Source of the DNA: CAZXBB01 sp964638815
GTDB taxonomy: Bacteria; Planctomycetota; Phycisphaerae; Phycisphaerales; SM1A02
Length of the DNA stretch: 7,020 nt
NCBI GenBank assembly: GCA_964638815.1
Contig: CAZXBB010000245.1
Span: forward strand, 1-7,020
Direction: 5' to 3'
Shown: positions 1-4,645 of the stretch, piece by piece
Layout of the letters: each line of letters starts with the position of its first letter
Position numbering within the stretch: the stretch's first letter is position 1
Notes under the pieces: generated by a model
Told to the model about the DNA's origin: nothing
Seen by the model: only the letters and a program-made list of their open reading frames with translations
The model's database searches: none
Position numbers and translations under genes: made by a program

Positions 1-87
1 CTCGGCGGCGGAGAGGGGGACGGCGGCGAAGATCACGGCGGCGGCGAGCGCGAGGAGACGCGGGAGGATGGGTCGGGACGCGGTCAT
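1..87 (-). CDS. Exported protein, N-terminal fragment (signal peptide only)
   Basis: The minus strand starts with ATG at 87-85 and stays open to the window edge for 29 codons. The peptide is a textbook Sec signal: a basic start (MTASRPILPR), then a hydrophobic alanine/leucine core (LLALAAAVIFAAV), then a likely cleavage site near PLSAA. A GAGGG ribosome binding site lies at 99-95, seven bases before the ATG, which supports this start. The mature protein is outside the window, so its function cannot be named; only export from the cytoplasm can be inferred. It is transcribed divergently from the lipoprotein gene at 265. Confidence 0.72.
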   Translation of the reverse strand, partial: MTASRPILPRLLALAAAVIFAAVPLSAAE

Positions 88-117
88 GCGACGGCCCTCG
101 TCGGGTTGATGGTCGAT

Positions 118-145
118 GGAAGCGCCCCATCGTACGGGCGCTCCC
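118..145. promoter_or_regulatory. Inverted repeat in divergent intergenic region
   Basis: Arms 118-127 and 136-145 pair at nine of ten positions around an 8-base loop; the inner AGCGCCC/GGGCGCT (121-127/136-142) is perfect. It lies 31-58 bases upstream of the ATG of the leftward exported-protein gene. It could be an operator or a 5' leader hairpin. No T-run follows on either side, so an intrinsic terminator is unlikely. Confidence 0.4.
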
Positions 146-201
146 TTCCTTCATGGTCGTGCGCGCCGTGTCTTTCAGGCCGGCTGCCGGGGACGCCCGC
201 C

Positions 202-210
202 TGCTATCAT
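202..210 (+). promoter_or_regulatory. Candidate extended -10 promoter for the lipoprotein operon
   Basis: The bases TGCTATCAT read as an extended -10 element (TGn plus TATCAT) about 55 bases before the lipoprotein start codon. I see no convincing -35 box at the usual spacing, which is tolerated for extended -10 promoters. This is motif reading only. Confidence 0.35.
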
Positions 211-264
211 GTTCGCCGCCTGAACGACGCGCCTTCCGCCCTTACGCCTTAAAGAGGATTACCG

Positions 265-810
265 ATGCAGCACTGGGTACTCGGCCTGACGTCCGCGCTT
301 CTGCTCGCCGGCTGTGGCGAGAGCGCGCCCGGCGATCCCGCGTCCGCCGGGACGGAATCCGGTGCGTCCACCCCGACGTCGCAACCGTCCGCACTGCCCT
401 CGGGTGAGGATCTCGCAGCGGGCGCCGCGGGGCTCGTCGCGAGGGCGAAGGTGAACCTGAACACGGCCACGCGCGAGCAGTTCCTCGCGCTGCCGGAGGT
501 CACCGCGAAGATGGCGCACGAGTTCGACGAATACCGGCCGTATGCGAGCATCCGCCAGTTCCGCCGCGAGATCAGCAAGTACGTGGACGACGCCCAGGTC
601 GCGCGATACGAGCAGTTCGTCTACGTGCCGATCGCCGTGAACGAGTGCGACGCCGAGACGCTCCGGCAGATCCCGGGCCTCGACGCGGCCGGCGCCGAAG
701 CGATCATCGCGGGGCGCCCCTATGCCGACAACGCCGCCTTCCTCGCGGCCCTCGGCGATCACGTCGGGGCAGCGGCCGTGGAGACCGCGCGCGCCTACGT
801 CTCGGAATGA
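265..810 (+). CDS. Helix-hairpin-helix lipoprotein (ComEA-like HhH domain)
   Basis: This is a 181-residue putative lipoprotein. Residues 1-17 form a lipoprotein signal ending in the lipobox LLAGC, with Cys17 as the predicted lipidation site. A low-complexity Ser/Thr/Pro/Gly/Ala linker (about 18-60) follows. Residues 63-119 begin VNLNTATREQFLALPEVT, the classic opening of the ComEA/HhH_3 type helix-hairpin-helix, which in known members binds DNA without sequence specificity. A second, shorter HhH-like unit follows (about 125-163, VNECDAETLRQIPGLDAAGA). The start is supported by AAAGAGG at 251-257, seven bases upstream. It is the first gene of an operon; its TGA overlaps the next ATG. A surface-anchored DNA-binding role, as in DNA uptake, is possible, but HhH_3 domains also occur in proteins of unrelated function. 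No other competence genes are visible here. Confidence 0.88.
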   Translation: MQHWVLGLTSALLLAGCGESAPGDPASAGTESGASTPTSQPSALPSGEDLAAGAAGLVARAKVNLNTATREQFLALPEVTAKMAHEFDEYRPYASIRQFRREISKYVDDAQVARYEQFVYVPIAVNECDAETLRQIPGLDAAGAEAIIAGRPYADNAAFLAALGDHVGAAAVETARAYVSE

Positions 811-1238
811 CCGCTTCTCCCGTCGAGCGACGCCTGCGCTCGTTCTGCCGGGCCCTCGCCGTCGTCGCGTGTTTCGGCGCGCTGACCGAGCTGTGGCTCG
901 TGGAGCACACCGGCAGCAAGCTGCAATGGCTGCCGTTCGGCCTGTGCGCGGTGACGATCGCCTCGGTCGGGCTGGTCTCCGTGCGGATGACGCGCCGCGT
1001 CGTGCGCGTGCATCGCCTCCTCATGGTGCTCGTCGTGATCGGCGGCGGGTACGGGGTGTACGCCCACCTGAGCCACAACATGACCTTTCACCGCGAGATC
1101 CAGCCGTCCGCGTCGCCGCTCGCGATCTGGAGCGCGGGTCTTCGCGGCGCCAACCCGCTGCTGGCGGCGGGCGTCCTTACGATGGCCGGCGCGCTCGGGC
1201 TTGCCGGAACGTACGGGTGGGAGCGACCCCGCACATGA
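807..1238 (+). CDS. Four-helix integral membrane protein of unknown function
   Basis: The protein has 143 residues if started at the ATG at 807, which overlaps the preceding stop as ATGA. I chose this start because the frame stays open upstream only as a shadow of the lipoprotein gene, and the overlap implies translational coupling; there is no separate ribosome binding site. Four hydrophobic stretches lie at about 13-32, 41-60, 68-88 and 108-133. The short loops carry arginines (MTRRVVRVHR between helices 2 and 3). Histidines and acidic residues cluster near helix ends (E28, H33, H90), but I recognise no cofactor or catalytic motif. It is probably an inner-membrane protein. The family is not recognised; its placement between a lipoprotein and an ABC-F ATPase does not by itself assign a function. 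Confidence 0.8.
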   Translation: MTASPVERRLRSFCRALAVVACFGALTELWLVEHTGSKLQWLPFGLCAVTIASVGLVSVRMTRRVVRVHRLLMVLVVIGGGYGVYAHLSHNMTFHREIQPSASPLAIWSAGLRGANPLLAAGVLTMAGALGLAGTYGWERPRT

Positions 1239-3097
1239 GCACGCTGCTCACCGCTCGCAACCTCACCAGGTCCTACCCGTCGGGCACGCTGTTCGCGGGC
1301 GTGGACGTGAGCATCGTGGAAGGCGACCGCATGGGCCTGATCGGTCCGAACGGCGCCGGGAAGTCAACGCTCCTGAGGATTCTCGCCGGTCTCGAGACGC
1401 CCGACGACGGGGAGATCGTTGCGAGGCGCGGTCTTCGGCTCGTCTACGTTCCGCAGGATGACCGGTTCGCCGGCGATGCGACGCCGATGTCCGCCGTCAC
1501 CGCGGAGCTCGTCCGCGACGACGCCGATCGCGTTGACGTCGAGACCCGGGCGTCGATCGTGCTCTCGAAGCTCGGGTTCACGGACTTCGATCGCGACGTG
1601 GCAACGCTCTCGGGCGGCTGGCGCAAGCGTCTTTCCCTCGCCTGCTCGCTCGCGCACGACCCCGACGTCCTGATGCTGGACGAGCCGACGAACCATCTCG
1701 ACCTCGAGGGCGTGCTCTGGCTCGAGGGGTTCGTGCGGCACGCGACGATGGCCATGATCTTCGTCACGCACGATCGGAAGTTCCTCGAGAACACCGCGAG
1801 CCGGATCGTCGAGCTGTCGCCCGCCTACCCCGGCGGGATGTTCGAGGCGCGCGGCGACTACACGGAGTTCGTCCGGCGCAAGCATGCCTTCCTCGACGCG
1901 CAGATGACGGCGGAGTCGACGCTCGCGAACAAGGTCCGCCGCGACACCGCGTGGCTCCGGCAGGGGATCCAGGGGCGGCAGACCCGCAACAAGACGCAGG
2001 TCGAGGCCGCGGCCGATCGCCGGGCGGAGCTGAAGGCGACGAAGGACCGCAACGCCGCGCCCGCGCGCACGACCACCATCGATTTCCAGGCGACCGAGCG
2101 GAAGACGAAGAAGCTGCTCGCGCTCCACAACGTTGCGAAGTCGATGGGCGGGAAGCTTCTCTTCGAGTCCGTGGAGGTCACGCTGAGCCCCGGTCAGCGC
2201 ATCGGGCTCCTCGGCGTGAACGGCGCCGGCAAGACGACGCTCCTGCGTCTCATGGCGGGCGACATCGAGCCCGACTCGGGCACGGTCAAGCGCGCCGCGG
2301 CGCTCCGCGTCATCACGTTCAGCCAGCACCGCGCCACGCTCGTCCCCACGCAGACTCTCCAGGAGGCGCTGTGCCCGGTCGGCGACATGGTTGACTACCG
2401 CGGGCGGCAGCAGCACGTGACGGGCTGGGCGAAGCGATTCCTCTTCGAGGCGGATCAGCTCTCCACGTTCGTCGGCAATCTCTCGGGCGGCGAGCAGGCG
2501 CGTGTGCTCATTGCGAACCTCATGCTCGAGCCCGCGGACGTCCTGCTGCTCGACGAGCCGACGAACGACCTCGACATTCCGTCGCTGGAGGTGCTCGAGC
2601 AGGCGCTGCTCGAGTTCCCCGGGGCGATCGTCCTGGTGACCCACGACCGCTTCATGCTCGAGCGCATCGCCACGGAGTACCTCGGCCTCGACGACGCCGG
2701 CGGCGCGAAGCGGTTCATGGCGTACGAGCAGTGGAACGACCACCGGCTGAAGGGCGCGGCGAAGCCGGGGGCGGCCCGCCCGAAGGAGAAGAAGCCCGGG
2801 ACGAAGCCTGGGACGAAGCCCGGGATGAAGCCCGGGATGAAGCCGGGGATGAAGCCGGAATCAACGACACGTCGGCTGACCTACAAGGAGCAGCGCGAAT
2901 ACGCCGGCATGGAGGAGGCGATCCTGTCGGCGGAGGCGGAGGTCGAGCGTCTGGAGGCGGAGTCGTCCAAGCCCGCGCTGGCGACCGACCACGTCCGCGC
3001 CGCCGAGGTGTATCGGGCGTTGTCGTCCGCGCAGGCCGTGGTGAAGGAGAAGTACGACCGGTGGGCGGAGCTTGCGGCGATAGCGGGGAACGGCTGA
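1235..3097 (+). CDS. uup: ABC-F family ATPase, Uup type
   Basis: The 620-residue soluble protein has two ABC ATPase domains and no membrane segments. Domain 1 has Walker A GPNGAGKST (37-45), signature LSGGW (125-129), Walker B DVLMLDEPTN (144-153) and switch His in THD (178-180). Domain 2 has GVNGAGKTT (327-335), LSGGEQ (416-421), DVLLLDEPTN (435-444) and THD (469-471). The inter-domain segment contains WLRQGIQGRQTRNKTQ (about 240-255), close to the WxRxGxxARRTRN motif of Uup proteins. ABC-F proteins act at the ribosome in translation; Uup has also been linked to DNA structures. A C-terminal coiled-coil-like segment (about 547-610) fits the Uup C-terminal domain and is joined by an unusual KPG-repeat linker (about 519-541). 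Both ATPase sites look intact. The ATG overlaps the previous stop as ATGA, with GGGAG at 1219-1223. The subfamily call is likely, not certain. Confidence 0.93.
   Translation: MSTLLTARNLTRSYPSGTLFAGVDVSIVEGDRMGLIGPNGAGKSTLLRILAGLETPDDGEIVARRGLRLVYVPQDDRFAGDATPMSAVTAELVRDDADRVDVETRASIVLSKLGFTDFDRDVATLSGGWRKRLSLACSLAHDPDVLMLDEPTNHLDLEGVLWLEGFVRHATMAMIFVTHDRKFLENTASRIVELSPAYPGGMFEARGDYTEFVRRKHAFLDAQMTAESTLANKVRRDTAWLRQGIQGRQTRNKTQVEAAADRRAELKATKDRNAAPARTTTIDFQATERKTKKLLALHNVAKSMGGKLLFESVEVTLSPGQRIGLLGVNGAGKTTLLRLMAGDIEPDSGTVKRAAALRVITFSQHRATLVPTQTLQEALCPVGDMVDYRGRQQHVTGWAKRFLFEADQLSTFVGNLSGGEQARVLIANLMLEPADVLLLDEPTNDLDIPSLEVLEQALLEFPGAIVLVTHDRFMLERIATEYLGLDDAGGAKRFMAYEQWNDHRLKGAAKPGAARPKEKKPGTKPGTKPGMKPGMKPGMKPESTTRRLTYKEQREYAGMEEAILSAEAEVERLEAESSKPALATDHVRAAEVYRALSSAQAVVKEKYDRWAELAAIAGNG
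2792..2863 (+). repeat. 12-bp tandem repeat encoding (KPG[T/M])n linker
   Basis: Six consecutive 12-base units begin at 2792, 2804, 2816, 2828, 2840 and 2852, with consensus AAGCCCGGGAYG; the last is degenerate. They encode KPGT, KPGT, KPGM, KPGM, KPGM and KPES in the ABC-F protein, between the second ATPase domain and the C-terminal coiled coil. The unit is a multiple of three, so copy-number change keeps the frame. The high nucleotide identity points to recent slippage expansion. Confidence 0.9.
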
Positions 3098-3131
3098 GGT
3101 CAGGCGCGATGGATGGGCTCGGGGTGTCCGG

Positions 3132-3145
3132 ACCCGGAGTCGGGT
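3132..3145 (+). other. Small stem-loop downstream of the ABC-F gene
   Basis: ACCCG and CGGGT pair around a GAGT loop, 35 bases after the ABC-F stop; an 8-base palindrome GTCCGGAC overlaps at 3126-3133. There is no following T-run, so it does not qualify as an intrinsic terminator on sequence alone. Confidence 0.25.
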
Positions 3146-3202
3146 GACGCCGCCGTCGAGAGTGCGTGTCGTGCCTTTCCATTCGAAGTCCGCTGTTGAG
3201 GC

Positions 3203-3350
3203 ACTCTCCCATTCTTCAGATCCCGGCTCGAGTCCCCGTACCGTTCGTTCACATTCACGTTCGCCTTCACGTTCACGTGAACGAGGATTCGCAGTCGCAG
3301 TTGAACGCCCGGAAGGCGGACTCGAGCCGGGATCTGAGGAATGGGAGAGT
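3203..3350. repeat. 148-bp imperfect palindromic element (repeat copy 1)
   Basis: The outer arms 3203-3235 and 3318-3350 are 33 bases each and reverse-complementary at 32 positions. The centre is the perfect palindrome CGTTCACGTGAACG (3270-3283). Both symmetries share exactly the same centre, between 3276 and 3277. The interior flanks (3236-3276 against 3277-3317) match at about 25 of 41 positions without gaps, so the element looks like a once more perfect palindrome whose inside has diverged. It contains no convincing gene; frames through it are open only because it lacks stops. It sits about 105 bases beyond the ABC-F stop. A REP/BIME- or MITE-like nature is possible but unproven. Confidence 0.88.
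3248..3277 (+). repeat. Hexamer tract TTCACG inside the palindrome
   Basis: Five consecutive six-base units with consensus TTCACG (TTCACA, TTCACG, TTCGCC, TTCACG, TTCACG) fill the inner left half of the palindrome and run into its CACGTG centre. The right half shows a weaker six-base periodicity (TCGCAG twice at 3289-3300). Confidence 0.7.
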
Positions 3351-3380
3351 TGGAGAACAACTGAAGTGGATCGGATGTGC
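3274..3380 (+). repeat. Dispersed direct repeat, copy 1 (right half of palindrome plus flank)
   Basis: This segment is repeated in the same orientation at 4503-4609, offset by 1229 bases. Identity is 98 of 101 over 3274-3374, then fades to 102 of 107 by 3380. It begins at the palindrome centre (CACGTG) and extends 30 bases past the outer arm. It ends with a small hairpin: AGTTG (3348-3352), loop GAGAA, CAACT (3358-3362). Confidence 0.92.
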
Positions 3381-3509
3381 CGGGTAGTGTCGGGTCTGGC
3401 GCCGGCCCGGTTCGGCTACCATACACGTCGTTCCGGTCCGGGCGCTGTCCGGGCGGACCGCGGTCGCCGCCCCGCCCCGTGAGCCTGGTCGTTCGTCAGG
3501 CCCCTCGGC

Positions 3510-3529
3510 GCCGTGTGATTCCGCACGGC
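3510..3529. promoter_or_regulatory. Small inverted repeat upstream of the 118-residue membrane gene
   Basis: GCCGTG (3510-3515) and CACGGC (3524-3529) pair around an 8-base loop, 44 bases before the ATG at 3574. It could be a leader hairpin or operator. A TACCAT at 3417-3422 might be a -10 box, but no matching -35 is clear. The rest of 3381-3573 shows nothing I can name. Confidence 0.25.
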
Positions 3530-3573
3530 TTGGCATTCCTCGACGCCAGCATCTGTCACAAGGGCGATCGTCA

Positions 3574-3930
3574 ATGGAGTACTTCTGGGCAGCTCTGGCG
3601 GCCACCGTAGTCGGCCTCATCCTCTACGGGCTCGTGAGCACCGGGCTTCGCAGTCGCCGCCTGCGCCTCGCCAGCCAGGCGGCACTCCCCACTCTGACCG
3701 AGCACCTGCAAGCCGATCGACGCTACAACGTCTTTCTCAGCCACGGCCGCACACTCTCGAATGTCACATTTCTGGGGCTCTCGCCCACACATGGTTACAG
3801 CTTTCCGGATCTTCCGGATCTTCCGTTCCCACTGGCGCAATGGCTGATCCTCGAGACCGAAGATGGACGCCGCGTATTCGTCAAGCCGCACACGGTTCGG
3901 CTCTACGAAGAGTGCGACCCACGCAGTTAG
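3574..3930 (+). CDS. Small single-pass membrane protein with cytoplasmic beta-rich domain
   Basis: The protein has 118 residues. One N-terminal transmembrane helix (about 4-24) is followed by a basic stretch RSRRLRLAS (26-34), which suggests the rest lies in the cytoplasm. The C-terminal domain has short alternating strands (YNVFLSHGRTLSNVTFLGL at 51-69, WLILETEDGRRVFVK at 90-104), resembling a small barrel. I do not recognise the family, and the fold guess is inference. AAGGG at 3560-3564, nine bases before the ATG, supports the start. Its stop TAG lies inside the first bases of a tandem repeat that continues downstream. Codon choice looks less GC-rich than in the flanking operon. It is probably a real gene in an accessory segment shared with the damaged membrane gene downstream. 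Confidence 0.72.
   Translation: MEYFWAALAATVVGLILYGLVSTGLRSRRLRLASQAALPTLTEHLQADRRYNVFLSHGRTLSNVTFLGLSPTHGYSFPDLPDLPFPLAQWLILETEDGRRVFVKPHTVRLYEECDPRS
3803..3825 (+). repeat. 9-bp tandem repeat inside the small membrane gene
   Basis: TTCCGGATC occurs twice in a row (3803-3811, 3812-3820), followed by a partial third TTCCG. It encodes FPDLPDLPF in a loop of the 118-residue protein and keeps the reading frame. Confidence 0.75.
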
Positions 3931-4125
3931 GGCGCGTCCGAGTATGCTGATTCGGACGACGCTTGAGAGCCTGGATCCAGGTCATTCCTGCCGCCGACTG
4001 TGCACCTTGTTTCGGGCCGCCCCTTAGGGCGCGTCCGAGTATTACTTGCTGATTCGGACCACGTTCGAGAGCCTGATTCCAGGTCATTCCTGCCGACGAC
4101 TGTGCACCTTGTTTCGGGCCGCCCC
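3927..4125. repeat. Tandem duplication of a ~100-bp unit with conserved hairpins
   Basis: Unit A (3927-4023, 97 bases) and unit B (4024-4125, 102 bases) are near-identical head-to-tail copies, each starting TTAGG; the first bases of a third occur at 4126-4130. They differ by about six substitutions and one 5-base insertion in B. Each unit has a stem GTCCGA/TCGGAC (3936-3941 with 3952-3957; 4033-4038 with 4054-4059), and the insertion falls in its loop. Each also has a second inverted repeat: CCTGGATCCAGG at 3970-3981 in A, and CCTG/CAGG at 4072-4083 in B. Unit A overlaps the stop codon of the upstream gene; unit B ends just before the ATG at 4133. A 68-codon minus-strand frame across the units is repeat-derived and not called. 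Confidence 0.9.
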
Positions 4126-4132
4126 TTAGGAC

Positions 4133-4491
4133 ATGGACATTCCCTCGTACAAGAGATCTGCGAGGCGCTGGGGAATGGTCATCGGCGCGACCCTGACCGG
4201 TGTAGTCACGCCACTTGTCCTTGGCGGCGCCTACCTCGCGGACAGGACAGCTGAGTTGGTAGCTTTCGATCGAAGCATCGTTTTTCTCCTCTTCCTGCCG
4301 GTTCTTCTCGCGCCGGTCCCGCTCGCGTGCTGGTTGGTTGAGCTCCTCCTGCGCGCAACCGTGGACCTCGATGTCCCGAGTGCGGACGATCCCTTCTGCT
4401 GTACTGCCGGCCGCGTGACGTCATGCTCTCGGGCGTATGCCCCGACTGCGGCGCTGGCGTATTCACCGAAGGCAGTTCGAACGGGGCCTGA
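4133..4491 (+). pseudogene. Frameshifted two-helix membrane protein with C-terminal zinc ribbon
   Basis: From ATG 4133 the frame encodes 74 residues with two transmembrane helices (about 14-36 and 50-73). The unbroken frame then drifts into junk and reads on into the repeat at 4503, ending at 4582. In the frame read from 4354 the sequence continues as RNRGPRCPECGRSLLLYC, then a second knuckle VCPDCG, and stops at TGA 4489-4491. The two CPxCG knuckles (Cys codons at 4372, 4381, 4438 and 4447) are a clear zinc ribbon with CX2C-X18-CX2C spacing. Restoring one C near 4352-4356 joins both halves into a 119-residue protein. The break may be a true mutation or a sequencing error. The ribosome binding site is weak; AGG at 4128-4130 is too close, and the ATG at residue 15 is an alternative start. 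Ligand and role are unknown. Confidence 0.75.
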
Positions 4492-4502
4492 CCAGGATCT
4501 CC

Positions 4503-4609
4503 CACGTGAACGAGGATTCGCAGTCGCAGTTGAACGCCCGGAAGGCGGACTCGAGCCGGGATCTGAGGAATGGGAGAATTGAAGAACAATTGAAGTGGAT
4601 CGGGTGGGC
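4503..4609 (+). repeat. Dispersed direct repeat, copy 2 (half palindrome)
   Basis: This is a same-orientation copy of 3274-3380. It begins exactly at the CACGTG that is the centre of the copy 1 palindrome and lacks the left half. It starts 12 bases after the restored stop of the zinc-ribbon gene and lies between that gene and the convergent secreted-protein gene, which ends at 4646. Its terminal hairpin is AATTG (4577-4581), loop AAGAA, CAATT (4587-4591), with a compensatory change relative to copy 1. A role as a bidirectional 3'-end structure is possible from position only. Confidence 0.92.
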
Positions 4610-4645
4610 TGCCGCGCGAGCAACCCATCGTCGCGCACCAACGAG

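Noticed and set aside
1364..2743. 459-codon minus-strand open frame antisense to the ABC-F gene
   Set aside because: All ABC motifs are on the plus strand. The antisense product is Arg/Glu/Val-rich with no recognisable domain, as expected for a high-GC shadow.
3203..3350. Palindrome as an intrinsic transcription terminator
   Set aside because: There is no U-run after either arm and the interior is long and poorly paired. A role at transcript ends is possible but not shown.
3144..3482. Open frames on both strands through the palindromic repeat (for example 112 and 108 codons)
   Set aside because: They exist because the repeat lacks stops. The same peptide (RERGFAVAVERPEGG) recurs in the tail of the frameshifted gene because the DNA is repeated. 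There is no ribosome binding site and no domain.
3881..4087. 68-codon minus-strand frame across the tandem units
   Set aside because: Its two similar halves (MTWNQALERGPNQ and MTWIQALKRRPNQ) reflect the DNA duplication. It overlaps the end of a better-supported gene and has no clear ribosome binding site.
3274..4609. Repeats as a CRISPR array or integron attC array
   Set aside because: There are only two copies, 1229 bp apart, with no regular spacers. I found no integrase gene and no attC core sites such as paired RYYYAAC motifs.
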